Below, in pieces: positions 34,522 to 42,335 of a stretch of 64,000 nucleotides of DNA (positions are counted from its first letter, which is position 1; every line of letters starts with the position of its first letter). Source of the stretch: CF-46 sp042408445. GTDB lineage: Bacteria > Chloroflexota > Limnocylindria > Limnocylindrales > CSP1-4. The stretch lies in the NCBI GenBank assembly GCA_042408445.1, contig JBHORC010000038.1:62001-126000 (forward strand). Direction: 5' to 3'. Under the pieces are notes generated by a model. That model made no database searches. It was not told where the DNA came from and saw only the letters and a list, made by a program, of their open reading frames with translations. The position numbers and the translations under genes are program-made.

Positions 34522-34571
34522 GGCCGGCAAGGGTACCGGGAGCGCCGCTTCGGGGCGAAGGAGCCGCTCGG

Positions 34572-35810
34572 TCAGTCGGCGCTGGCGTGGGCGATGTGGT
34601 CGAACTGGCGCCAGAGGATGGCGACGAGGAGCCCGGACCCGACGAACCCGAACCAGAACGGCGCCGTGATCCCGAAGCTGCGGGCAAGCAGGCCGCCGAG
34701 CGGCGTTCCGACCACGAGACCGCCGACGATCGCGACGCGATACACCCCGCCGACCCTCCCGAGCAGCTCGTCGGGGACGGCCCGCTGGCGGACGACGGTG
34801 GAGGTGGTGCCCCACACGAACGCGTGGGCGCCGAAGACGACCATCGTGCCGAGCGCCCAGATCGGCGAAGACGTCAGCGCGAGCGACAGGTGGGTGAACG
34901 TCTCGATGAGGAGACCGACCCGCATGATGTCGCCGAGCGCGAAGCGTCGCTCCAGCCGGCCGTAGGACACGATCCCGATGACGCCGCCGACGGCCACCGC
35001 GCTCGTCAGCAGCCCGAAGCCGACCTCGTTCATCCCGAGTCGCTCCGTCGAGTAGAGCACGAGCACGGACCAGGCCGCCCCGAACGTGACGTTGAACGTG
35101 AGGATCGTGAGGGCCAGCGTCCGCATTGGTGGATGCGCGATCAGCCAGCGGATGCCCTCGGCCATCTCCGCTCGGAGGCTGCTCCCCTCCCCCGATCGCT
35201 CGCGTGGCGTCGTCGCGACCCGCGAGATCAGCACGGCGCCAAGCGCAAAGGCCGCTGCGTTCGTCGCGAACGGCAGCGCCATGCCCACGGCGAACAGGAA
35301 TGCGCCGATCGGCGGGGCGACGAGCTGGTTCGTCAGGAGGAATCCGCCCTGCATCCGCGCGTTCGCGATGCCGAGGTCCTCCCGAGCGACGAGGCCGGGA
35401 AGGAGCGCACTGCTGGCGCTGTCCGCGAAGGTCTCCGCAGTCGCGAGCCCGAAGAGCGCCGCAAGGACGACCGCGATGTTCACGGAGCCCGTCACGATCG
35501 TGGCCACGAGCAGGCCGAGGACGAGGGCGCGGACGAGGTTGACGACGACCACCATCCGCCGCCGATCGAGCCGATCCGCCGTTGCTCCGCCGAGCACGCC
35601 GAACAGGAGCGACGGCAGGTACTCGCTCAGGAGGGCGAGCGAGACGAGGAACGGGTCGCGCGTCTGGGAGGCGACGAGCAGCGGCCCGGCCGCGATCGCC
35701 ACGCCGTCACCGGCGTTGTTGACGACCGTCGAGGCGAGGAGCCAGCGGAAGTTGCCGCCGAGCCGACGGGGTGCGACGGCCTCGGTGATCCGGGCGGGAA
35801 TGGGGAGCAC
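34572..35810 (-). CDS. MFS transporter
   Basis: A 412-residue, roughly 12-helix major facilitator. It opens GGNFRWLLASTVVNNAGDGVAIAAGPLLV and has GVLGGATADRLDRRRMVVVVNLVRA in the 2-3 loop. It is more distant from the paralogous pair at 14173 and 51428. The start is GTG, with TATCCT 7 bases upstream. Efflux is inferred; no substrate can be given. Confidence 0.86.
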   Translation of the reverse strand: MLPIPARITEAVAPRRLGGNFRWLLASTVVNNAGDGVAIAAGPLLVASQTRDPFLVSLALLSEYLPSLLFGVLGGATADRLDRRRMVVVVNLVRALVLGLLVATIVTGSVNIAVVLAALFGLATAETFADSASSALLPGLVAREDLGIANARMQGGFLLTNQLVAPPIGAFLFAVGMALPFATNAAAFALGAVLISRVATTPRERSGEGSSLRAEMAEGIRWLIAHPPMRTLALTILTFNVTFGAAWSVLVLYSTERLGMNEVGFGLLTSAVAVGGVIGIVSYGRLERRFALGDIMRVGLLIETFTHLSLALTSSPIWALGTMVVFGAHAFVWGTTSTVVRQRAVPDELLGRVGGVYRVAIVGGLVVGTPLGGLLARSFGITAPFWFGFVGSGLLVAILWRQFDHIAHASAD

Positions 35811-35817
35811 CGGCGGC

Positions 35818-35823
35818 AGGATA
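35818..35823 (-). promoter_or_regulatory. -10 element TATCCT for a leaderless GTG at 35810
   Basis: On the minus strand TATCCT ends 7 bases before the GTG of the MFS gene. Confidence 0.48.
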
Positions 35824-35876
35824 GTCGACCGCGGCCAGCTCGCGGGCCTGCGGGTCGACCGGAAGGCGGGGCGTGG

Positions 35877-36224
35877 TCAGCGGCGCTGGACGAGTCCCCA
35901 CGTCGTGCCGCCTGGCGCCCGGACGATCGCCATCTGATCGCCATCCGGCAGGTCCTGGCGCGGCAGAACGATCACGGCGCCGAGGGAGACAGCCCGCTCG
36001 ACGGCCGCGTCGACGTCGTCGACCCCGACGTACAGCTGGACCAGGTCGATCGCCTCGGGTGGTGCCTGCCAGATCCCGCCAGTGACCGCGGAGCCGGTCG
36101 CGATCTCCCGGTAGCCAAGGCGGTTGTCGGCCGAGACCTGCCACCCGAAGAGGCCCTCGAGGAAGGCCGCCGCATCGTCGGGGTCGCGGGCGACGACCTG
36201 CCACGCTACGAGCGGGCTGCCCAT
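35877..36224 (-). CDS. VOC-family (glyoxalase-like) protein
   Basis: A 115-residue single-module VOC protein: VAWQVVARDPDDAAAFLEGLFGWQVSAD, then VQLYVGVDDVDAAVERAVSLGAVIVLPRQ and the terminal GTTWGLVQR. GGAAGG lies 6 bases before the ATG. It overlaps the 3-prime end of the upstream HTH gene by 19 bases, so the pair is probably cotranscribed and the HTH protein may regulate it. Confidence 0.84.
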   Translation of the reverse strand: MGSPLVAWQVVARDPDDAAAFLEGLFGWQVSADNRLGYREIATGSAVTGGIWQAPPEAIDLVQLYVGVDDVDAAVERAVSLGAVIVLPRQDLPDGDQMAIVRAPGGTTWGLVQRR

Positions 36225-36583
36225 CGATCACCTTCCATCCGGACGCGGCCGGTGACGCAGAGACGCTGGACCGCGACGTGGACGCGATCGACCGGGATCC
36301 CGAGGAGGATCGCCGTCCTTCGGGCGTCTCCCGACACGCTGCCGGCCTCGATGAGCCGCAACAGCGCGGTCGTGTCGCGATCCTCCTGGAGGGCGGCGGT
36401 CAGCCGAGCCGCGACATCGGGTCGCGGCATTCGGACGCCGCGGAGAAGACGTGACAGGGTCCCGTGGTCGACACCGACCGACGCCGCGAAGGCGCGGAGG
36501 CTGTAGCGCGGATTGCCCTCTCGGCGCTTGGCGAGCTCCGCCGCGGCGAGCCGCTGCAGTGCCTCACCGGCTGGATTCGTCAC
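36206..36583 (-). CDS. Helix-turn-helix DNA-binding protein
   Basis: A 125-residue regulator. The helix-turn-helix SLRAFAASVGVDHGTLSRLLRGVRMPRP covers residues about 28-55, of the Cro/C1 or TIGR02147-like type. A second winged-helix-like segment follows (LLGIPVDRVHVAVQRLCVTGRVRMEGDRW). It starts at GTG with TACGCT 6 bases upstream and overlaps the VOC gene downstream. A local regulator is the likely role. Confidence 0.75.
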   Translation of the reverse strand: MTNPAGEALQRLAAAELAKRREGNPRYSLRAFAASVGVDHGTLSRLLRGVRMPRPDVAARLTAALQEDRDTTALLRLIEAGSVSGDARRTAILLGIPVDRVHVAVQRLCVTGRVRMEGDRWAARS

Positions 36584-36589
36584 GGCAGG

Positions 36590-36595
36590 AGCGTA
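36590..36595 (-). promoter_or_regulatory. -10 element TACGCT for a leaderless GTG at 36583
   Basis: On the minus strand TACGCT ends 6 bases before the GTG of the HTH gene. Confidence 0.48.
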
Positions 36596-36661
36596 CCGAT
36601 CCGGGGCCGTCGAAGGCGAGCGCTGCCGCGCCGAACTGGTGCGCTTCGAGCACCGCTCCGG

Positions 36662-37417
36662 TCAGCGGACGTAGCTCGCGCCGTTGATGTCGATCGTCGT
36701 GCCGGTCGCGTGCCGGGCGAGGCCAGAGGCGAGGAAGGCGATCACGTTCGCGACGTCCTGGGGCTGGGCGACCTCGCCGAGACCCGTGTCCTTCGCGGCT
36801 GCTGCGACCCCGAACTTCTCGGCGAACGGTGCGTTGAAGGCGGTGTCGACATAGCCCGGCGCGACCGCGAAAGCAGTCACGCCCTGGCGCCCGTACTGGC
36901 GGGCGATCGTGCGCGTCATCGCAACGATCCCGGCCTTGGCCGCCGCGTAGTGCCAGAACTCCGGGTCCTCCCCGCGGAACGCCGCGCGGCTCGCGAGGTT
37001 CACGATCGTTCCGCCACCCTCCTGACCGGAGAAGGTCTCGATCGCCTCCCGGCAGAGGATCGCCGGCGCGACGAGATTGACGCCGAGCGAGAGGTCCCAG
37101 ACGGCCGTCCATGCCTCGAGCGACAGATCGAGTGGAGCGAGCGGATAGATCCCGGCGTTGTTCACAAGGACGTCGATCCGGCCGTGCACCGCGAGCCCGT
37201 CGCGCCACAGCCGCTGCGTCGCGGCCCGATCCCGCAGGTCCACGACGATCGCGTGCGCCCGCGAGCCGAGCTCCTCGGCCAGGTCCGTCAATGGCCCGGC
37301 GCTGACATCGTGAATCACCACCGAGCCGCCGGCGCCGGCGATCGTCCGCGCCGTCGCCGACCCGATCCCGCCGGCCGCCCCCGTGATCAGCGCCACGCGC
37401 CCCGTCAGATCCATCAT
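36662..37417 (-). CDS. Short-chain dehydrogenase/reductase
   Basis: A 251-residue classical SDR. The cofactor loop TGAAGGIG is at 12-19, NNAG at about 86-89, and the catalytic Ser143, Tyr157 and Lys161 (YAAAK) are intact. The C-terminal APGYVDTAFNAPF and TGTTIDINGASYVR fit the 3-ketoacyl reductase-like group. An acidic HDVS after the second strand suggests NAD preference. GGAGGG lies 6 bases before the ATG at 37417. It is divergent from livG; it may process the transported compound, but this is only positional. Confidence 0.88.
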   Translation of the reverse strand: MMDLTGRVALITGAAGGIGSATARTIAGAGGSVVIHDVSAGPLTDLAEELGSRAHAIVVDLRDRAATQRLWRDGLAVHGRIDVLVNNAGIYPLAPLDLSLEAWTAVWDLSLGVNLVAPAILCREAIETFSGQEGGGTIVNLASRAAFRGEDPEFWHYAAAKAGIVAMTRTIARQYGRQGVTAFAVAPGYVDTAFNAPFAEKFGVAAAAKDTGLGEVAQPQDVANVIAFLASGLARHATGTTIDINGASYVR

Positions 37418-37482
37418 CTCGTGCCCTCCAGGCCCGCGGCCACCCGCCAGACGCGACGGGAGCAACGGGCGTTCGCGACTGC

Positions 37483-37510
37483 TTGACCCCGCTCCGCGCC
37501 AGCGTAAGAC
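37483..37510 (+). promoter_or_regulatory. Possible promoter of the liv operon, TTGACC-16-TAAGAC
   Basis: TTGACC (37483-37488) and TAAGAC (37505-37510) are 16 bases apart, 20-25 bases ahead of a strong ribosome-binding site. The -10 is weak. Confidence 0.4.
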
Positions 37511-37531
37511 TGTCGCGGTGGAGGAGCGGGC

Positions 37532-37567
37532 GTGATCGGTCGGGTTGCGCCCGCGACGGGCCGATGA
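37532..37567 (+). CDS. Putative 11-codon leader peptide coupled to livG
   Basis: GTG at 37532 is preceded by GGAGGAG with a 5-base spacer, the best ribosome-binding site in the region. It encodes MIGRVAPATGR and ends with a TGA (37565-37567) that overlaps the livG ATG as ATGA. LivG itself has no Shine-Dalgarno sequence, so livG translation would depend on termination-reinitiation from this mini-ORF. No run of a single amino-acid codon suggests classical attenuation. It could instead be fortuitous if livG starts elsewhere. Confidence 0.5.
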   Translation: MIGRVAPATGR

Positions 37568-38415
37568 CGAGCTCCGGAACCGGCGCCCTCGAGGGCCCCG
37601 ACTCCGCTCCCGCGGCCCCTCGATCGGCGGCTGAGCCCGGCGCCGACGCCCTGCTCGACGTGCGCGGCGTCTCGAAGGCATTCCGCGGCCTGAAAGCACT
37701 CACCGATTACGAGCTGCTGCTCGCGCCGGGCACGATCCACGGCGTGATCGGCCCGAACGGCGCCGGCAAGACGACCCTGTTCCACGTCCTGTCCGGCTTC
37801 CTGCGGCCGACCGCCGGCACGATCCGCTTCGACGGGCGGGACATCACGGGCTTCCCCGCCTATCGCGTCGCCCGTCTCGGCATGGCGAGGACCTTCCAGA
37901 ACATCCGTCTGTTCGGCGATCTCCCGGTGATCGACAACGTCAAGGCCGGCCTCCAGAGTCACGCGCCGCGGTCGCTCATCGGGACGCTGCTCTCGAGTTC
38001 GGGCTTCCAGCGGAACGAGCAGGCGCTCACGGACCGGGCGACCGAGCTGCTGGAGCTGTTCGGGCTGGCACGTCATCGCGATCGCCTCGCCCGGCACCTC
38101 CCCTACGGCGACCAGCGACGCCTCGAGATCGCGCGGGCGGTTGCCACCCAGCCGCGGATCCTGCTTCTCGACGAGCCGAACGCGGGGATGAACCCGGTCG
38201 AGACGCAGGAGCTCCTCGGGCTGATCCGCCGGATCCGCGATGAGCAGGGGATCACCGTCATCCTCGTCGCCCACGACATCCCCCTCGTGATGAACCTCTG
38301 CGACCGGATCCAGGTCCTCAACTACGGCCGGATCATCGCCGACGGCAACCCCGCCTCCGTCCGCGCGGACCCGGATGTCATCGCTGCGTATCTCGGGCAG
38401 GCACGTCATGCTTGA
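37564..38415 (+). CDS. livG: Branched-chain amino acid-type ABC transporter ATP-binding protein LivG
   Basis: A 283-residue ATPase with Walker A GPNGAGKT at 63-70, FQNIRLFGDLPVIDNV in the Q-loop, the LivG-type signature LPYGDQRR at 179-186 and Walker B LLLDEP at 200-205. The signature departs from the usual LPYGQQR by one residue. The C-terminal RADPDVIAAYLG is diagnostic for LivG. A 30-residue Ala/Pro-rich N-terminal extension precedes the fold. It powers uptake with LivF, LivH and LivM, and overlaps livF by 8 bases. Confidence 0.92.
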   Translation: MTSSGTGALEGPDSAPAAPRSAAEPGADALLDVRGVSKAFRGLKALTDYELLLAPGTIHGVIGPNGAGKTTLFHVLSGFLRPTAGTIRFDGRDITGFPAYRVARLGMARTFQNIRLFGDLPVIDNVKAGLQSHAPRSLIGTLLSSSGFQRNEQALTDRATELLELFGLARHRDRLARHLPYGDQRRLEIARAVATQPRILLLDEPNAGMNPVETQELLGLIRRIRDEQGITVILVAHDIPLVMNLCDRIQVLNYGRIIADGNPASVRADPDVIAAYLGQARHA

Positions 38416-39127
38416 GCTGACGGACGTCCACGTTCGCTACGGCAACATCCGGGCGCTGCAGGGTGTGTCCTTCCGGGTCGAGGCCGGCGAGCTCGTCGCG
38501 CTGATCGGCTCGAACGGCGCGGGCAAGAGCACGACGCTCCGGACGATCTCCGGACTGCTGCGGCCGACCCAGGGAACGATCACCTTCGAGGGCAGCGACA
38601 TCACCCGTGCCCCGACGGACCGGATCGTCAACCTCGGTATCTCGCAGAGCCCCGAAGGCCGCCGGATCTTCGGCAGCCTGTCCGTTGCGGAGAACCTCCG
38701 CCTCGGCTCCGTGTCCCGTCGCGACGCGGCCGCGGTCGCGGAGGATCTCGAGACCGTCCTGACGCTGTTCCCGCTCCTCAAGGAGCGGCTCGGCCAGGCG
38801 GGTGGGACGCTCTCCGGCGGCGAGCAGCAGATGCTCGCGATTGGGCGGGCCCTGATGAGCCGGCCGCGCCTCCTGCTCCTCGACGAGCCGTCCCTCGGCC
38901 TCGCCCCGCTGATGGTCGAGCGGATCTTCGGCACGATCGCGGAGCTGAAGCGGCAGGGCCGGACGATCCTGCTCGTCGAGCAGAACGTCCACCAGGCACT
39001 CGATGTCGCGGACCGGGCCTACGTCGTCGAGACCGGGCGGATCACCCTCGAGGGTCCGGCGGAGGTGCTTCGCCACGACCCCAAGGTCGAGCAGTCATAC
39101 CTCGGCGTCGGCGGGGTGGCGGTATGA
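38408..39127 (+). CDS. livF: Branched-chain amino acid-type ABC transporter ATP-binding protein LivF
   Basis: A 239-residue ATPase starting MLELTDVHVRYGNIRALQGV. Walker A is GSNGAGKST at 34-42, signature LSGGEQQ at 135-141, then LLLLDEPSLGLAP. LVEQNVHQALDVADRAYV and the end VEQSYLG are typical of LivF. It overlaps livG by 8 bases and livH by 4 (ATGA), so the four genes are one translationally coupled operon. Confidence 0.93.
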   Translation: MLELTDVHVRYGNIRALQGVSFRVEAGELVALIGSNGAGKSTTLRTISGLLRPTQGTITFEGSDITRAPTDRIVNLGISQSPEGRRIFGSLSVAENLRLGSVSRRDAAAVAEDLETVLTLFPLLKERLGQAGGTLSGGEQQMLAIGRALMSRPRLLLLDEPSLGLAPLMVERIFGTIAELKRQGRTILLVEQNVHQALDVADRAYVVETGRITLEGPAEVLRHDPKVEQSYLGVGGVAV

Positions 39128-40098
39128 CGGACTACGCGATCCAGCAGATCGTCAACGCCCTGAGCGCGGGGAGCCTCTACGCGCTCATGGCCGTCGGCCT
39201 GGCGATGGTGTTCGGGATCCTCCGGCTGATCAACTTCGCTCATGGCGACCTGATGATGATCGCCGCCTATCTCGCGGTCTTCTGCCTCGGCGCGGGCCTC
39301 TCGCTGCCGCTCGCCCTGCCGATCATCGTCATCGGGACGGTGATCGTCGGGCTGCTCATGGAGCGGGTCGCGTACCGACCGATCCGAGGCGCCCCCGACG
39401 TCGCGATGCTCCTCAGCTCGTTCGCGGTCGGCCAGATCCTCCAGAACGGCACGCTCCTCACGACGCGCCTCGCCGGCAAGCCGCAGCTCATCGCGTTCCC
39501 GAGCCCGGACCTGCTCAGCGGCGTCGTGAACATCGGCGCGATCACGATCCCGAAGGTCAACCTCGCGAGCTTCGTCGCCGGAATCGTCCTGCTCGGCCTG
39601 CTGAGCCTGTTCGTCACCCGGACGAACCTCGGCCTGTCGATGCGGGCGGCGGCCGAGGACCTTCCGGCCGCGCGGCTGATGGGGATCAAGGTGAACCGGG
39701 TCGTCGCGACGGCGTTCGCGATCGGGGCCGCGCTCGCCGCCGTCGCCGGGCTCCTCTACTCGGTCCAGGCCGGGCAGATCAACCCGTACATGGGCTTCAC
39801 CCCGGTCCTCAAGGCGTTCATCGCCGCGGTCATCGGCGGCTTCGGGAGCATCACCGGCGCGGTGCTCGGTGGGTACGTCCTGGGGTTCCTCGAGGTGCTC
39901 GTCACGTCGCTCGCCGGCATCGGCGACCTGCTGCCGGTGGGGTCCGTGCCACCGGAGCTCCGATCGTTCCTCCAGCAATGGCTGCCGAGCGGTCTCGCGA
40001 GCTGGCGCGACGCGGTCGTCTTCGTCGTCCTGATCCTCGTCCTGCTCGTCCGTCCGCAGGGGATCCTCGGCCGTCGCGTCCGGGAGGACGAGCTGTGA
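39124..40098 (+). CDS. livH: Branched-chain amino acid-type ABC transporter permease LivH
   Basis: A 324-residue inner-membrane permease with about eight helices. It opens QQIVNALSAGSLYALMAVGLAMVFGILRLINFAHGDLMM, the LivH hallmark, and contains RAAAEDLPAARLMGIKVNRV, the coupling-loop motif, and VIGGFGSITGAVLGGYVLGFLEVL. The final LVRPQGILGRRVRE is the typical C terminus. It heterodimerises with LivM. Order G-F-H-M is less common than H-M-G-F but known. Confidence 0.93.
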   Translation: MTDYAIQQIVNALSAGSLYALMAVGLAMVFGILRLINFAHGDLMMIAAYLAVFCLGAGLSLPLALPIIVIGTVIVGLLMERVAYRPIRGAPDVAMLLSSFAVGQILQNGTLLTTRLAGKPQLIAFPSPDLLSGVVNIGAITIPKVNLASFVAGIVLLGLLSLFVTRTNLGLSMRAAAEDLPAARLMGIKVNRVVATAFAIGAALAAVAGLLYSVQAGQINPYMGFTPVLKAFIAAVIGGFGSITGAVLGGYVLGFLEVLVTSLAGIGDLLPVGSVPPELRSFLQQWLPSGLASWRDAVVFVVLILVLLVRPQGILGRRVREDEL

Positions 40099-41207
40099 TC
40101 GATCGCCGTCGGGCGGCCGGACCGCTCCTCGTCATGGCGATCTCGGCCGTCGGCCTCGCCCTGCTTGACGCCAGTGGCCAGGCGTTCTGGCAGGGGCTCG
40201 TGATCAACCTCGCGATCTTCATGATCCTGACGCTGGCGCTGAACCTGACCAGCGGGTTCACTGGCGTCTTCTCGCTCGGCCAGATCGGGTTCATGGCGCT
40301 CGGCGCCTACATCTCGGCGATCCTCACCCTGCCGCTCGCGGAGAAGGCGTCGTATCTCCCGAACCTGCCGTCGTGGCTGTCCGGGATCCACCTGGACCAG
40401 CGCGTCGGCGGGATCCCGGTCGGGTTCCTGGCCGCGACCGTGATCGCCGGGCTCCTCGTGAGCGTGGTCGCCTGGATCGTTGGTCGGGTCCTGATGCGGC
40501 TCTCGGGACACTTCGTCGCCGTGGCGACGCTCGGGTTCCTCGTCATCGTCCGGGTCGTGCTGTTCAACGCCGACGCGTTCACGCGCGGGTCACGGACGTT
40601 CTCGAACGTGACGCCCTACACGAACCTGTGGTGGTCGTGGGCGTGGGTCCTCGTCGTCGTCTACGTCGTGTGGCGGATCAAGCGGTCACCATACGGTCGC
40701 GACATGTTCGTGCAGCGCGACGACCGGGTCGCCGCCCAGGCCGTCGGGGTGCGGGTGATGGAGCCGCGCCTGCTGGCATTCGTCGTCGGGGCGTTCTTCT
40801 CGGCGGTCGCGGGCTCCCTCTATGCCCACTTCATCACGTCGTTCTCGCCGACGGTCTTCTATTTCGACCTGACGTTCCGGGTGATCACGATGCTCGTGAT
40901 CGGCGGGATGGGCTCCGTCAGCGGGTCGATCCTCGGCGCAATTGCGATCGTGGCCCTGACCGAGGCGCTCCGCCGGGTCGAGGACGTGACGCTCCTCTAC
41001 GGCCTGAGCCAGATCATCCTGGCCGTGATCTTCATCGTCGTGATCACCGTCCGGCGCGAAGGCCTGCTGGGCCAGCGCGAGGTCCCGCTGGATCGGCTGT
41101 TCGCGCGTCGGCGGGGTCCCGACGAAGGCGATGCCACCGGCGATCCGATGCCCGGTGCACGGGCTGCACCGACCGAGCCAGCGCGCTCGCCCGATCAGAG
41201 TCCGTAG
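40095..41207 (+). CDS. livM: Branched-chain amino acid-type ABC transporter permease LivM
   Basis: A 370-residue permease from a GTG that overlaps the livH stop (GTGA). It contains LALNLTSGFTGVFSLGQIGFMALGAY, RLSGHFVAVATLGFLVIVRVVLFN, RVMEPRLLAFVVGAFFSAVAGSLYAHF and MLVIGGMGSVSGSILGAI, all standard LivM blocks. The C-terminal 45 residues are hydrophilic and probably cytoplasmic. Its last 13 bases overlap the 3-prime end of the convergent amidohydrolase gene. Confidence 0.92.
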   Translation: MIDRRRAAGPLLVMAISAVGLALLDASGQAFWQGLVINLAIFMILTLALNLTSGFTGVFSLGQIGFMALGAYISAILTLPLAEKASYLPNLPSWLSGIHLDQRVGGIPVGFLAATVIAGLLVSVVAWIVGRVLMRLSGHFVAVATLGFLVIVRVVLFNADAFTRGSRTFSNVTPYTNLWWSWAWVLVVVYVVWRIKRSPYGRDMFVQRDDRVAAQAVGVRVMEPRLLAFVVGAFFSAVAGSLYAHFITSFSPTVFYFDLTFRVITMLVIGGMGSVSGSILGAIAIVALTEALRRVEDVTLLYGLSQIILAVIFIVVITVRREGLLGQREVPLDRLFARRRGPDEGDATGDPMPGARAAPTEPARSPDQSP

Positions 41208-42322
41208 ACCGCCTCGGAGTTGCGCCAGAGCATCCGCTCGGCCCAGTCCATCGCGATCGTCTCGTCGATCACGCCGTCCGCGATGTGCTCGTCCAGCACC
41301 CGCCCGAGCGCCCGGCGACCGATCCGCGCTCCCACCCAGTACAGCTCGGGGACCAGCGACGCGTCCGTGCTGAAGAGCAGCTTGCTCGCCGGCGCGAGGC
41401 CGAGCAGCTCGCGGTAGATCTCGGTCGCCTCGCCGGCGGCGAACAGGATCGACTCGCCCATGTCGGCGTAGACGTTCGGGAACATCGCGGCGAGATAGGC
41501 GAGCGAGCGGACGTACGGATAGCCGGTGTGGAGGAGCACGATCGGCGCGGCGCGGAATCGATCGGAGAACAGCAGCCGGAGCGCCGCGGGATCGACGAGC
41601 GTCAGGTCGAGGTCCGGGTCGCCGAGGCCGGTGTGGAACTGGATCGGGACGTTCTGGCGGGCGGCCGCCTCGACCGCGATCACGATCAGGTGATCGAGCA
41701 GCGGCTTCGACTCGATCCGGAGCCGGCCGGCCCGGCGACCTTCTTCGTGGAGCGCCGCGAACGCCGTGGCGGCGTCGTCGCGGCTCACCTCGCGAACGTG
41801 GAGCCCCGTCCGATAGGCGATGACGGACTTCATCCCGACGATGCCGCGCCCGCGGAGATCGTCCAGCGACGCGCGGTACGCGTCCAGGAAGCCCTCGAAC
41901 GTCGTCGCGTCGAGGATCAGTCGCTCGATCATCGGCTCGAGACGGATTACCTCCTCGATCCGGCACGGAGCCAGCGCTCGGAGCTCGTCCAGCGAATAGG
42001 TCGTCTCGGCCCCGAAGCCCGTGTCGATGAGCCACGTCCGGAAGTTGGCCCGCTGGACGATCTCCCGCGTCAGCCACTCCACGCCGCGCTCCCGTCGCGC
42101 GGCGTGCACGGCGTCCGGCGTCGGCTCGCAGTCGAGCAGGCCCGCGAGCTCGTGGAGCGTCCAGCGATAGAACAGCGACGTCGGGACGTGGTCCCGCGCC
42201 ATCTCGGGGTTGCCCGACTCGGTCAGGTGGATCCGGAACGCGTCGTCGTCCGCCGGCTGGCGCCGGAGCAGCGAATGGCAGTGGTTGTCGACGATCGGGA
42301 TCGCACCGAGATCCAGGCCCAC
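41195..42322 (-). CDS. FluG-type amidohydrolase-superfamily protein
   Basis: A 375-residue TIM-barrel metal-dependent hydrolase. The metal site reads VDNHCHSLL (HxH, residues about 13-17), IQFHTGLGD (His), VLLHTGYPYV (His) and FSTDAS (Asp). This is the group fused to a glutamine-synthetase-like domain in fungal FluG and plant nodulin/GS fusions; here the two domains are separate genes 13 bases apart. It may hydrolyse gamma-glutamyl or related amide intermediates made by the ligase; this is inference. The start is GTG, closely following the ligase stop. Confidence 0.85.
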   Translation of the reverse strand: MGLDLGAIPIVDNHCHSLLRRQPADDDAFRIHLTESGNPEMARDHVPTSLFYRWTLHELAGLLDCEPTPDAVHAARRERGVEWLTREIVQRANFRTWLIDTGFGAETTYSLDELRALAPCRIEEVIRLEPMIERLILDATTFEGFLDAYRASLDDLRGRGIVGMKSVIAYRTGLHVREVSRDDAATAFAALHEEGRRAGRLRIESKPLLDHLIVIAVEAAARQNVPIQFHTGLGDPDLDLTLVDPAALRLLFSDRFRAAPIVLLHTGYPYVRSLAYLAAMFPNVYADMGESILFAAGEATEIYRELLGLAPASKLLFSTDASLVPELYWVGARIGRRALGRVLDEHIADGVIDETIAMDWAERMLWRNSEAVYGL

Positions 42323-42335
42323 GATCGGTCGGCGA

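Noticed and set aside
34587..36506. A 639-codon plus-strand frame opposite an MFS and a VOC gene
   Set aside because: Antisense shadow of membrane-protein codons, with no recognisable domain.
39003..41207. Reading livM as a 734-residue protein
   Set aside because: The first 364 codons are an out-of-frame shadow of livF and livH. The GTG overlapping the livH stop gives a normal 370-residue LivM.
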